Numbered from the stretch's first letter, positions 27,708 through 36,401 are shown. The stretch is 44,741 bases of DNA from Klebsiella pneumoniae (GCA_945862315.1 CAMAXW010000027.1:1-44741), one strand, 5' to 3'. The notes: generated from the letters alone by a model not told the origin. Numbers and translations are program-made.

Positions 27708-28093
27708 ACGGACCTCGTGGGAGCGGGCGCATTTCCCCAACGTAATGCCGCCAGCCCGTCCTCTAGGCTAATGGCAGTTTGCAGTCCGTCGATATCTACA
27801 TCGTAAGCCACCAGATGCGCCACCACGCCAGCGCGCAGGGATGTCACCACGCAGCGTGCGCCCAGCATTTCAACCGCACGCAACATGTTTCGAAGCTGCG
27901 CAAAGTCTCGGCTGTCCATAATTTCCACGAGGGCGCAATCGACCAACACAGAGCGGATGTCGAGACGATGGACTTCCACCATCAAGGCACTCTCCAAAAG
28001 TGCCAAGGTGTCAGCTGCCAGCGCCGGCAGGCTTGCCACCAGACAACCTTCAATTTGCGTCAAGTGGGCGGGGTTCGAGTTGGTGCTTTCCAT
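27704..28093 (-). CDS. rsbS: Stressosome STAS protein RsbS
   Basis: The 129-aa protein is a single STAS domain. VDCALVEIMDSRDFAQLRNML contains Ser61, in the same place as the phosphorylated Ser59 of Bacillus RsbS. VVTSLRAGVVAHLVAYDVDIDGLQTAISLEDGLAAL matches the conserved end of RsbS/RsbR STAS domains. In known stressosomes RsbS and RsbR build the approximately 1.8-MDa core that holds RsbT. ATG at 28093 is preferred because the upstream frame lacks STAS character. The gene sits between RsbR and RsbT-RsbX, the canonical order. Confidence 0.88.
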   Translation of the reverse strand: MESTNSNPAHLTQIEGCLVASLPALAADTLALLESALMVEVHRLDIRSVLVDCALVEIMDSRDFAQLRNMLRAVEMLGARCVVTSLRAGVVAHLVAYDVDIDGLQTAISLEDGLAALRWGNAPAPTRSV

Positions 28094-28116
28094 GGTGAAA
28101 TCTGCCGCGCGTTGGC

Positions 28117-29028
28117 CTAATGCCCGTTGCCTCCCGCCAGCGCCTGTACTGATTTCTCTGCACCGATGATTTTTAGCGCAATTTCGAAGGCGTCGCGCAG
28201 CGTCGAGGTGGTTCTGACGTCCCACACGCTAACCCCTAATTCCACTACCGTGCGCGCAATTGCCGGGGATATGCCGGAAATAATCGCTTCACAGCCCATT
28301 AGGCGGGTGGCCTTGGTAATTTTAATGAGCTGGTTAGCCACGGCCGTATCGACCGCCCCCACGCCACTGATATCCAGCACAAACACCTTGGCGCGCGTCT
28401 CGGCAATTTTTGCCAAGCTTTTGTTCATGACGTCCTGCGTGCGTGCGCTGTCGATAATACCCAGCAAAGGCAGCAACAAAATGCCATCCCAGATGGGTGT
28501 CACCGGGGTTGAGATTTCCATTAGTGCCCGGCTGTGCTGGGCCAGTTTGTCGCTCTGAATTCTGACGATTTCTTCTAACGTCAGGTAGGCTTCCACAAAG
28601 GCAAATTTTTGCACGGCATCAATGAGCTTCGACAGCTGCGCTGGCACCGGCTGCAGCGAATTTAGGCGCCCATTCAGCAGCGAGACCGCTTTGGAGACAC
28701 CCGCGAGATAGATGTCGTTGCGGAGGTCAATGCGCGCGTGGACTTGCCCGATATGACGGCATCGCTGCACATAATCTTTGTCCACGACCGCGTTGAAGAA
28801 TGTCTGCCAGTGCTGTAACTGTTGGTTCTGTACACGCAATAATAAATCGGGATTATCGCCGAAAAAAAACCGGTGCTCCGGCTGTTGCGCCAGCCACTCA
28901 TACCAATCTGTGATGAAAGCGGGGAGCTGCCGTCCTAACAGTTGCCCCGCCGCCCGCACGTGGGCCAAATCGGCTTCGGTTAGGTCAAATTTGCTCAGTA
29001 AATTGTTGATTTCTTCCGGTGAAGGCAT
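28117..29028 (-). CDS. rsbR: Stressosome RsbR with globin-type haem sensor domain
   Basis: The 303-aa protein has a sensor-globin N-terminus (about 1-160) and a C-terminal STAS domain (about 175-290). In the globin part, CRHIGQVHARIDL gives the likely proximal haem ligand His97, and FFFGDNPDLLLRVQNQQLQHW is typical of globin-coupled sensors. In the STAS part, Ser194 of IIDSARTQDV and Thr228 of VDTAVANQL lie 34 residues apart, matching the phosphorylated Thr171 and Thr205 of Bacillus RsbRA. It probably senses oxygen, NO, CO or redox state. It is 23 bp upstream of rsbS and 17 bp downstream of the HD-GYP regulator. Confidence 0.92.
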   Translation of the reverse strand: MPSPEEINNLLSKFDLTEADLAHVRAAGQLLGRQLPAFITDWYEWLAQQPEHRFFFGDNPDLLLRVQNQQLQHWQTFFNAVVDKDYVQRCRHIGQVHARIDLRNDIYLAGVSKAVSLLNGRLNSLQPVPAQLSKLIDAVQKFAFVEAYLTLEEIVRIQSDKLAQHSRALMEISTPVTPIWDGILLLPLLGIIDSARTQDVMNKSLAKIAETRAKVFVLDISGVGAVDTAVANQLIKITKATRLMGCEAIISGISPAIARTVVELGVSVWDVRTTSTLRDAFEIALKIIGAEKSVQALAGGNGH

Positions 29029-29045
29029 GGGTTTTTCCAGATAAA

Positions 29046-30209
29046 TTAGGATGAGGCAGGGGGCATGGAGTCTCGGGCCGCGGTGCTAATAACCATCGCC
29101 TCCGGTGGGTCGGCGATTTTGTCGCTAAACCGATCCGCGATCTCTCGAAATTCATCCTCCGATTCAAGGAAGGCATCCACGATGTCGGGATCAAAGTGGC
29201 GGCCTCGTCCCGCGACAATGATTTCCTTGGCTTGCAGATGTGGCATCGCGGCTTTGTACACGCGCACGGAGGTAAGCGCATCGTAGACGTCCGCCAGCGC
29301 CATCAAACGCGCCGAAACCGGGATGGCGTCGCCCTGCAAACCTTCTGGGTAACCCGAACCGTCCCATTTCTCCTGATGCCCATAGGCGATTTCGCGGGCG
29401 CACGTGAGAAAAGAATTGGGGCTTAAAAGCACCCTTTCGGCCGCCACGATGGCATCGCGGCCCAGCGCGCAGTGGGTCTTCATGATCGTGAATTCCTCCA
29501 CCGTCAGCGGCCCAGGCTTGAGCAGGATACGATCGGGAATACCGACCTTTCCGATGTCGTGGAGCGGTGCGGATTTGTGCAGAATTTCAATCTGCGAAGG
29601 CGTCAGATAATGGGCAAAACGTGGATGCTGCTGCAGTTGTTCCGCGAGGATTTTTACAAAATTCTGCGTGCGCCGAATGTGGTTGCCGGTTTCGTTGTCA
29701 CGAGTCTCCGCCAGTGAGGCCATCGCAATGATGGTGACGTCTTGAATAGTGCCTATTTCACGGGTGCGGTTGGCAACCTCAGTTTCCAGATACTGGTTTT
29801 GATCGCGCAGAAAATCTGCGGCGGCTTTTAGCAGCAGGTGGGTTTTAACCCGCGCCAGAACCAGGGGTGGGCTAATGGGTTTGGTAATGTAATCCACTGC
29901 GCCTAGCTCGAAACCCAAGGTTTCGTCGGCTATATCGTTTTTTGCCGTGAGAAAAACGACGGGAATTTCCGTCGTGGCGGGATCGGCCTTGAGCTGACGG
30001 CACACCTCAAAACCATCCATTTCCGGCATCATGACATCGAGCAAGATGAGCCCCGGCGGATTCTCAGCACGGGCCAAGGCCAGCGCCCGTGTGCCATGAT
30101 TAGCCACAATCACGCGGTAATGGTCTTTGAGCAGACCATGCATGACGGTCAGGTTTTCGCTTTGATCGTCGACGACTAGAATCGTTGATTTTTTTTGGAT
30201 TAATTTCAT
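29046..30209 (-). CDS. Response regulator with HD-GYP c-di-GMP phosphodiesterase domain
   Basis: The 387-aa protein has an N-terminal receiver with VVDDQSENL, phospho-Asp58 in LILLDVMMPEMDG and the YITKP lysine loop. A C-terminal HD-GYP domain shows NHIRRTQNF, the metal-binding pair HDIGKVGIPD (His217, Asp218), HQEKWDGSGYPEGL with GYP at 286-288, and ARLMALADVYDALTS. HD-GYP enzymes hydrolyse c-di-GMP to GMP. It is the first gene of the stressosome operon and the obvious receiver for phosphate from the hybrid kinase at 24019-26670. The ribosome binding site is weak. Confidence 0.95.
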   Translation of the reverse strand: MKLIQKKSTILVVDDQSENLTVMHGLLKDHYRVIVANHGTRALALARAENPPGLILLDVMMPEMDGFEVCRQLKADPATTEIPVVFLTAKNDIADETLGFELGAVDYITKPISPPLVLARVKTHLLLKAAADFLRDQNQYLETEVANRTREIGTIQDVTIIAMASLAETRDNETGNHIRRTQNFVKILAEQLQQHPRFAHYLTPSQIEILHKSAPLHDIGKVGIPDRILLKPGPLTVEEFTIMKTHCALGRDAIVAAERVLLSPNSFLTCAREIAYGHQEKWDGSGYPEGLQGDAIPVSARLMALADVYDALTSVRVYKAAMPHLQAKEIIVAGRGRHFDPDIVDAFLESEDEFREIADRFSDKIADPPEAMVISTAARDSMPPASS

Positions 30210-30320
30210 TCGAAATAAATTGTTATCCGCGATCTCGTGGTTGGGTGGGTAAATCCTGACGCTTCATCACTAACCATGGCGGTGCACTACGCCCGCGCCG
30301 TTACGCGTAGCTGACCACGT

Positions 30321-30338
30321 GCTTGCTGGCCAGCAAGC
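30321..30338. repeat. 18-bp perfect palindrome
   Basis: GCTTGCTGGCCAGCAAGC is self-complementary over all 18 bases. It lies between the tRNA-Leu 3' end and the stressosome operon. There is no T-run after it in either direction, so a simple intrinsic terminator is unlikely. It could be an operator for a dimeric regulator or an RNA-processing hairpin. Confidence 0.6.
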
Positions 30339-30382
30339 GGCGTTGACCACCATGGCCTTGGTAAAAAGTAGCACATCTTCGT

Positions 30383-30468
30383 TGGTGCCCGGGACCGGAA
30401 TCGAACCGGTATAACCATAGGTCGAGGGATTTTAAGTCCCTTGCGTCTACCAATTCCGCCACCCGGGC
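30383..30468 (-). tRNA. tRNA-Leu (UAA anticodon)
   Basis: The minus strand folds as a class II tRNA. The acceptor pair is GCCCGGG (30462-30468) with CCCGGGC (30387-30393). The D-arm region GTGGCGGAATTGGTAGACGC is typical of tRNA-Leu. The anticodon loop CTTAAAA has anticodon TAA, a long variable arm follows, and the T loop is GGTTCGATTCC. The CCA end is encoded at 30383-30385. No integrase or attachment site was found next to it. Confidence 0.97.
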
Positions 30469-30628
30469 GCAGCTATTTTCTACCTCGTACCCAACCAGCC
30501 CGCTGCCTGTCCTGCCACGCGAGTGTAAGTCAGCACGGCGGTGTTCTTCTACCAGTTTCGCGGCGCGCGGCGCACGCCCAGCCGGCGTCATAGCCCGCCG
30601 GGCCGCAAGCCCTAGTACGGGGGGGTGG

Positions 30629-31837
30629 CTACTCGTGCCGCAACGCATTGATGGGGTCTAACTGAGCGGCCTTGCGCGCGGGATAATAGCCAAAAACCAC
30701 CCCCACCAGCCCCGAAAAAACGGCCGCCATGAGGATGACATCGAGCCGTAAAACAAACGGAATATGCAGTGCATGGGCGAGGCCTAAGGAGGCGCTCAGC
30801 GCCAAGGTAATGCCGAGCAAACCGCCGCACACCGACAACGCCACCGCTTCAATCAAAAACTGCAGCAGCACATCACGCTCAAGTGCCCCCACCGCGAGGC
30901 GGATGCCAATTTCCCGAGTGCGCTCGGTGACCGACACCAGCATGATATTCATGATGCCGATGCCACCCACCAGCAGGCTCACCGCACCCACGGTGCCCAA
31001 CATCACCGTGAGCGTGCGCGTGGTGCTGGTCATGGTTGCCATGATTTCTTTCATGTCCATGACGCTAAAATTATTGTCCTGCAGGCGCGCCACGTGCCGC
31101 CGTTCGCGTAATAGACGGACCACATCTTGGCTAACCGTGGCGGCTGAGGCGGCGGCGGTCAGGGATAGTTGAATCATGCGCACATCCTGATTGCCCACGA
31201 TGCGTCGATGGAGCGTGCGCAACGGCACCATGACCACATCGTCTTGATCAGACCCCATGGTGCTTTGCCCTTTGGCGAGCAACACCCCGATGATGTCGCA
31301 AGACAGCTTATTGAGTCGCAGCTTGCGTCCCAATGGGTCGGTGTTGGCAAACAATTGTTGGCGCACCGTGGCACCGATCACGCAAACCGCACTGCCGGCA
31401 CGCAGTTCCCCTTCTGCAAATTCACGCCCACTGGCGAACTGCCAAGCACGCACCGTAAAGTAATGGTTATCGGTGCCGGTGACCGTCGTCGACCAACTCG
31501 CATTGTTATAGACCACCGTCACCGGTTCAGAACTGGACGGGGCCAGCGCGGCAATGCCCGAAATTTCCTGTTCGACCGCCAAGGCATCGGCACGGGTAAA
31601 GGCCGGTGCCGCCGAGGTCATCCCCGGCCCCATTCGCTGACCGGGGCGGATAATCAGCATATTGCTGCCCAAGCTGCCAATTTGCTGCTGCACCTGCAGC
31701 GTCGCGCCACTGCCCAGGGTGAGGATCACAATGACCGCCGCCACGCCGATGACGATGCCCAAAATAGTCAGGAAAGAGCGCAACAAATTGCGGCGAATCT
31801 CGCGCAGCCCCAAGCGCAAGGCGTTCCACACCATCAT
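30629..31837 (-). CDS. MacB-like ABC transporter permease
   Basis: The 402-aa protein has the MacB/FtsX topology. TM1 is in LLRSFLTILGIVIGVAAVIVIL, a large periplasmic MacB-PCD domain spans about residues 45-265, and three C-terminal helices follow (about 280-385), including LLVGGIGIMNIMLVSVTERTREIGIRLAVGA, the family signature. The ATPase is encoded by a separate gene directly upstream, with a 4-nt ATGA overlap. With the MacA-like periplasmic adaptor it should form a tripartite mechanotransmission exporter. The cargo could be a macrolide, peptide or lipid-linked molecule. The outer-membrane TolC partner is not in the window. Confidence 0.92.
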   Translation of the reverse strand: MMVWNALRLGLREIRRNLLRSFLTILGIVIGVAAVIVILTLGSGATLQVQQQIGSLGSNMLIIRPGQRMGPGMTSAAPAFTRADALAVEQEISGIAALAPSSSEPVTVVYNNASWSTTVTGTDNHYFTVRAWQFASGREFAEGELRAGSAVCVIGATVRQQLFANTDPLGRKLRLNKLSCDIIGVLLAKGQSTMGSDQDDVVMVPLRTLHRRIVGNQDVRMIQLSLTAAASAATVSQDVVRLLRERRHVARLQDNNFSVMDMKEIMATMTSTTRTLTVMLGTVGAVSLLVGGIGIMNIMLVSVTERTREIGIRLAVGALERDVLLQFLIEAVALSVCGGLLGITLALSASLGLAHALHIPFVLRLDVILMAAVFSGLVGVVFGYYPARKAAQLDPINALRHE

Positions 31838-32532
31838 GGTGTGACGCCCTCGGGCGCAGGACTAATTTGCCCATCCCTAAACGTAATCAGGCGTGAGGCA
31901 TAGGCCGTCATCTCCAGCTCGTGGGTGACCATCACGATGGTCAGTCCCTGGGTTTGATTTAAGCTCGCCAGCAAGGCCATGATGCTGTGGCTACGTTGCG
32001 AGTCGAGATTACCGGTGGGTTCGTCTGCCAGCAACACCTGCGGCGAGCAGACAATAGCGCGCGCAATGGCCACCCGCTGCTGTTGACCACCGGATAGTTC
32101 GGCTGGGGTGTGCGCCGCCCAATCGGCCAGGCCCACGGTGTTCAGGGCCGCCAGCGCGAGCGTGCGCCGGGCCCGTGGGGCAACCCGTCGATACAGCAAC
32201 GGCAGCTCAACGTTCTCGAGGGCTGAGGTGCGCGCCAACAAATTAAAACCCTGAAAAACAAACCCCAAATATTGACGGCGCAGCAAGGCCCGCTCATCGC
32301 GCGCAAGGCTCTCTAGTGGGGTCCCCGCAAAACAGTAGCTGCCCGCGCTCGGCACATCCAGCGCACCCATGATATTCATGGCAGTGGATTTTCCCGAGCC
32401 GCTGGGACCCATCAGCGCAACGAATTCGCCTGGTGCGATTGCCAAATCCACCGCGCGCAAGGCCGCAACCGCGCCCTCCCCCGCACCATAAATTTTGCTC
32501 ACCCCGCGAAACTCAATGACCGGCACGCCCAT
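31834..32532 (-). CDS. MacB/LolD-type ABC transporter ATPase
   Basis: The 232-aa protein has all ABC motifs: Walker A GPSGSGKSTAMN, Q-loop FQGFNLLARTSALENVELPL, signature [15 protein letters not shown], Walker B VLLADEPTGNLDS and the H-loop VMVTHE. The ENVELPLLYR and ADEPTGNLD forms are typical of the LolD/MacB subfamily. It powers the permease encoded immediately downstream. The gene starts 3 nt after the adaptor stop, so adaptor, ATPase and permease are one operon. Confidence 0.94.
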   Translation of the reverse strand: MGVPVIEFRGVSKIYGAGEGAVAALRAVDLAIAPGEFVALMGPSGSGKSTAMNIMGALDVPSAGSYCFAGTPLESLARDERALLRRQYLGFVFQGFNLLARTSALENVELPLLYRRVAPRARRTLALAALNTVGLADWAAHTPAELSGGQQQRVAIARAIVCSPQVLLADEPTGNLDSQRSHSIMALLASLNQTQGLTIVMVTHELEMTAYASRLITFRDGQISPAPEGVTP

Positions 32533-32535
32533 GGC

Positions 32536-33819
32536 TTAGGGTGCCGGGGCCTGTGTCGCGACAATGAGCGGCAGGTCGGGCGTCAGCTCCCCGGCCGTAA
32601 TTTCCGTGCTCGTGCCATCGGTTTCGCCCACTGTGACGGGAATGGACACCGGCTCGTTGTCGCGCAACAGCCACACGCGCGCACCCGCGCGAGCCGCCTC
32701 CGGTACGCGCCGGGGGGTCGTTGGGGAGCGCCACATCAGACGGCCCACCAACGAGGCGTTGCCGGCGGCAGCGGGCGCCTCAAGGGTCGCCGGGGGGGTA
32801 TAGCGCAACGCGGCATTGGGCACCAAGAGCACGTTCTCACTGCGTTGTACGGCGATATCGGCGGTGGCTGTCATGCCTGGCCGCAGGAGAAGTTCCTGGT
32901 TATCCACTTCGAGTTGAGCCTCATAGGTCACCACCCCATCGACCGTTTGCGGCAAATACCGCACGCGCGCGATGGTCGCGGGGAAGCGCCGATTGGGATA
33001 GGCGTCCACACTGAAGTCTGCTTGCTGGCCCGCGGCGACTTTGCCCACATCGGCCTCGTCCACCTGCACGTTCAGCAGCATTTGCCGGAGATTCTCGGCC
33101 AAGGTGAAAAGTACCGGCGTCTGCAAAGCTGCGGCGACCGTCTGGCCGGGTTCCACCTGCCGTTTGAGCACGATGCCGCTGATGGGTGCGTGCACCACCG
33201 CTTTCTCCAGCAAGCGCCGATCGTAGTCTAGCTGCGCCTGCGCCTGATGGACCTGTGCGAGTGCTACTGCGACCCCAGCACTGGCCCGGGTGCTACTGGC
33301 TTGTACACTCTCATGGTCTTCGGCGGCGGTCAGTTGGCGGGCGAGCATGCGCTGTGAGCGCTGCAGGCGGTTCGCAGTTTCCACGGCCGTCGCACGCGCT
33401 TCTTGAACCCGAGCCTCAGCGAGGGCTAAGGCCGCGCGCGACTGCCGCTCACGCGCGGCGAGCTGGGAGGTGTCTAGCCGCGCCAGCACCTGGCCGGCGT
33501 CCACGCGGTCGTTAAAATCAACCAGCACCGCTTCTACCGTGCCCGACACCTCGGTCCCCACATCGACTTGCGTGACCGGCTGCAGGCTACCCGTGGCAGT
33601 CACTTTAACGGTCAACAGGCCCCGCACCACGGGCAGGGTGTCGTATTGGGTGAGCAGCGGCGGCGCTAAGTAGCGCGCGCGCAAGGCCAGCCCCGCCGCC
33701 CCAATCACGACTGCCAGCAACACCCACCACACGATGCGCCGCCGGCGCGCGCTGCGCCGCGCCGCGATCAACAGGGTGGACAGGCCGGCGGTGGCCTCAA
33801 TTGGAGGATTCGTTGTCAT
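32536..33819 (-). CDS. MacA-like periplasmic adaptor (HlyD/RND family)
   Basis: The 427-aa protein has an N-terminal membrane anchor (RIVWWVLLAVVIGAAGLAL, about residues 28-47) and then a barrel-sandwich hybrid domain (VKVTATGSLQPVTQVDVGTEVSGTV). A coiled-coil hairpin spans about residues 105-190, and beta-barrel and membrane-proximal domains follow (RPGMTATADI, then VLLVPNAALRY). Such adaptors link the inner-membrane MacB to an outer-membrane channel. An AAAGG box lies about 9 nt before the ATG. It is the first gene of the three-gene exporter operon. Confidence 0.92.
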   Translation of the reverse strand: MTTNPPIEATAGLSTLLIAARRSARRRRIVWWVLLAVVIGAAGLALRARYLAPPLLTQYDTLPVVRGLLTVKVTATGSLQPVTQVDVGTEVSGTVEAVLVDFNDRVDAGQVLARLDTSQLAARERQSRAALALAEARVQEARATAVETANRLQRSQRMLARQLTAAEDHESVQASSTRASAGVAVALAQVHQAQAQLDYDRRLLEKAVVHAPISGIVLKRQVEPGQTVAAALQTPVLFTLAENLRQMLLNVQVDEADVGKVAAGQQADFSVDAYPNRRFPATIARVRYLPQTVDGVVTYEAQLEVDNQELLLRPGMTATADIAVQRSENVLLVPNAALRYTPPATLEAPAAAGNASLVGRLMWRSPTTPRRVPEAARAGARVWLLRDNEPVSIPVTVGETDGTSTEITAGELTPDLPLIVATQAPAP

Positions 33820-34177
33820 TGAGTCAGACCTTTGCTATCCATCGAACACCCGAGCGGCGCGCGGCACTATTACTTGCGTACGCTGCCAGACCCCCAAGCG
33901 GGTCTAAGGTTTCATTTGTTTTCATTTTGGGCGTGGTGCCAGAGCCTACGTTGCACTGTACCCGCGGCACGCGGCACGCGGCACGCCGCGCGCAGAGTAG
34001 CCCATTAACCCCCGCCCGCGGATACTCGGGCGTGCCACCCCGCCACCGGGACAGACCCCTACCGCGCATTTTGTTGACGGGCCTAGTCTGCGCGACTTCG
34101 GCGGTTTTTTTGCGCAGCCCCGCCGCCGGCTGGGCGCACACCCACCTAGCCGGTATCGGTGCGCCTCTGGCTAGGCG
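33820..34177. other. Intergenic region upstream of the MacAB-like operon
   Basis: This 358-bp stretch has no credible gene. It contains three tandem copies of the 7-bp unit GCGGCAC at 33964-33984 followed by a G/C-rich palindromic tail. A GCGCAG...CTGGGCGC inverted repeat at about 34113-34138 lies downstream of the SDR stop and could act as its terminator, but no T-run follows in the SDR direction. The promoter of the exporter operon should be near 33830-33920. Confidence 0.5.
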
Positions 34178-34894
34178 CTAGACCAACAACCCACCGCCAT
34201 CCACCACCAAGGCAATGCCGGTAACAAACCCATTCTTCATGAGAAACAGCACGGCGTCGGCGATTTCTTCGGGTCGCCCAATGCGCCCCACCGGCAAGCG
34301 CGCCCCAGCGGCAGCTAGAATTTCATCGCGCTGAGCACCAAACAGACCGTCAAACAGCGGGGTATCGGTGTAACCGGGTTGAATGGTATTGACGCGAATC
34401 GGCGCCAGATCCACCGCTAACGCGCGGGCAAAAGCATCGACTGCACCACAAGAGGCCGTGGCCACCGCCGCGCCGGGCAGCGGGCGCCGCGCGGCGGTAC
34501 CCGACATAAAAGTGATCGAGCCACCCGCGCGCACTTTGGGCGCCGCATATTTAGCCGCATAGACCGCCCCCCAAAAGCGGGTGTCCATGGCCGGGTGCAG
34601 TGCCTCGGTGGCGGGGGCTAATTTACCGTCGAGGACCAATTCACCCGCGGTGATAAAAAGATGATCGAGTGCGGGCAAGGCGTCGAAAAACGCGCGCGTG
34701 CCGGCTTCATCAGCGGCATCCAGCACTTGGGCCTGCGCACCGGCACCCAACACCGCGCGCGCGTTCGCCAAGCGCTCGGCTTGGCGCCCGGTCACGATCA
34801 CATTGGCACCCTGCGCCTGCGCTGCGCGCGCCGTCGCCAGACCGATTCCTGAACTGCCGCCCAGCACGACGACGGTGGTGTTTTGCAGTGACAT
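34178..34894 (-). CDS. Atypical short-chain dehydrogenase/reductase
   Basis: The 238-aa protein has a classical SDR Rossmann start (VVVLGGSSGIGLATARAA), a C-terminal IRVNTIQPGYTDTPLF segment and MKNGFVTGIALVVDGGGLL. The catalytic YxxxK cannot be found. Aligning ASCGAVDAFARALAVDL with the usual YxxSKAAVDAF puts Ala145 in place of Tyr and Cys149 in place of Lys. SDRs of this divergent type exist, so it may still bind a nucleotide or use other residues. It is a single minus-strand gene with AAAGGAA before the ATG. Confidence 0.85.
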   Translation of the reverse strand: MSLQNTTVVVLGGSSGIGLATARAAQAQGANVIVTGRQAERLANARAVLGAGAQAQVLDAADEAGTRAFFDALPALDHLFITAGELVLDGKLAPATEALHPAMDTRFWGAVYAAKYAAPKVRAGGSITFMSGTAARRPLPGAAVATASCGAVDAFARALAVDLAPIRVNTIQPGYTDTPLFDGLFGAQRDEILAAAGARLPVGRIGRPEEIADAVLFLMKNGFVTGIALVVDGGGLLV

Positions 34895-35303
34895 AAAGGT
34901 ATTCCTTTGGTTGGTTTAATGGGCCGTGAGTGTTTCACCCGCCTGGGCTTGGGCCGCGCACGGCGTGCTGCTCGGCGCAATCTTAGCGGCCCCCACGCCG
35001 GGCGTCGCGGTGCCGGATTGCGCAGGCTAAGTCATGCTGGCAGTGCGCTCCCCCAGCGCCAATTTTTCGCTGGCAATGCGGCCTCTAGATTACCGCAGGC
35101 CACGTCCCAACGGACCCGCGTGGCGGGCGGCACTGGCCATTTGAAAAAACCGAGCGCGCGCGGCCACTGCTTTTTAGCGAAAACCTAACCGCTTGCGGTT
35201 GCCGGTGGTGGGCACACACCCCCGTCGCGATAATCGACGCCGCCCGCTGCGGGGGACTAAGCTCGGCGGGAGCCTACCTTATCTATCCAGCGAGGGACCC
35301 TCT
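34895..35303. other. Divergent intergenic region between SDR and VOC genes
   Basis: This 409-bp gap separates the divergent SDR and VOC genes. No gene is credible in it. A near-palindrome AACCGCTTGCGGTT at 35187-35200, about 105 bp upstream of the VOC start, is a possible operator. No clear -35/-10 pair was recognised. Confidence 0.5.
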
Positions 35304-36380
35304 ATGAGCACTCAGCAGCACACCACGTCCGGCGCACCCCTTGACCGTCTGACACACGGACTGCGCGGCCATCTCAACCGTTTTTCACATGTCGTGATTA
35401 ATGTCTCGGATCTTGATCGCGCCGTAGAGTTCTACGAAAACACCTTTCCCGTGCAGCGGCGACAGCGCATTAACGGGCCGCAACAGCGCTACGCGGGCTT
35501 AGGCATCGAGCAGGGTCAGTTTGAAGGCTGGGTGTTAGAGAATAAAAAAGACGCCTCGCCGCCCGGCGACTTAGTCGCGGAATTTCCCGCTCGCCGCCTA
35601 CACTTGGTGCAATGGAAAACCCCCGGGCCCATCGGCGCGCCCTACCGCGAAGCCAACCACGTGGGTATTTACCGCCAGAATTCCTTGGTCAGCAACCTCA
35701 ACGAAGCCTATACGCGGGTGCTCGCCCATGGCGGACGTCCCTACGGAGAACCCAGCCGAATAGTGCTCACGCCGGAAGGCTTCGGCGTGACGGTGTTTGC
35801 CTATCGCGATCCGGATGGCAATACGCTGGAGATGATCGGGGCGGAAGATCCGGCCGGCAAAGTCACTTTTCCCGGCATGATGCATCACTGCAATCTCAAC
35901 GTGCGTGACCTCGCAGGCAGCTACCGTTTTTATCACGAGGTGATGGGGCTAGACCTGCAAGCCTATCTGGCACCGGCCGCGCTGCAGCCGGCAGGCAACG
36001 GCTCGCTAGGCGATGTCTTGCGCAACCCAGACGGCTCGGCTTATTTGGGGGACATGCAATTCGCCGCCACCCTGCTGGGGGTGCGCTCGGATTCCCGCAG
36101 CCCCATCGATGTCTTGCAGTGGTCGGTGCCCAAACCTTATGGCGACGCCTACCCAGCCGCCAACCATTTGGGCATCGTGCGGGTCGCCTTCGAAGTGGAC
36201 GACATCGCCCGCGCCCGTGCGCGCCTATTGGCTGCCGGGCATGCCGCAGGCCCGATCGAAACTTGGGATATGGGTGAGTTTGGGGAACGCCGGGTGGTGA
36301 TTTTTTGCGACCCCGACGGCATCGCCTTAGAGCTGATAGAACAACCGCGCGTGCTGGGGCCACGGCCGCCGTTCGCGTAA
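35304..36380 (+). CDS. Two-domain VOC (extradiol dioxygenase-like) protein
   Basis: The 358-aa protein has two VOC modules of about 150 residues each. The first starts FSHVVINVSDLDRAVEFYE and ends with YRDPDGNTLEMIGAE. The second starts MHHCNLNVRDLAGSYRFYHEVMG, has ANHLGIVRVAFEVDDIARA, and ends CDPDGIALELIEQ. His and Glu metal-ligand positions of the fold are retained in both halves. The size and double module resemble type I extradiol ring-cleavage dioxygenases and fosfomycin-resistance relatives, but the substrate is unknown. ATG at 35304 with GAGGGA upstream was chosen; the longer open frame lacks VOC sequence. Confidence 0.85.
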   Translation: MSTQQHTTSGAPLDRLTHGLRGHLNRFSHVVINVSDLDRAVEFYENTFPVQRRQRINGPQQRYAGLGIEQGQFEGWVLENKKDASPPGDLVAEFPARRLHLVQWKTPGPIGAPYREANHVGIYRQNSLVSNLNEAYTRVLAHGGRPYGEPSRIVLTPEGFGVTVFAYRDPDGNTLEMIGAEDPAGKVTFPGMMHHCNLNVRDLAGSYRFYHEVMGLDLQAYLAPAALQPAGNGSLGDVLRNPDGSAYLGDMQFAATLLGVRSDSRSPIDVLQWSVPKPYGDAYPAANHLGIVRVAFEVDDIARARARLLAAGHAAGPIETWDMGEFGERRVVIFCDPDGIALELIEQPRVLGPRPPFA

Positions 36381-36401
36381 GCCGTGGCTTAAACGCGCCG
36401 G

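Noticed and set aside
30383-30468. Genomic island anchored at tRNA-Leu
   Set aside because: No integrase gene and no repeat of the tRNA 3' end were found, and the flanking genes look like ordinary chromosomal genes.
30301-30648. 115-aa minus-strand frame across the tRNA
   Set aside because: It is the translation of tRNA-Leu and its flanks, a common false call.
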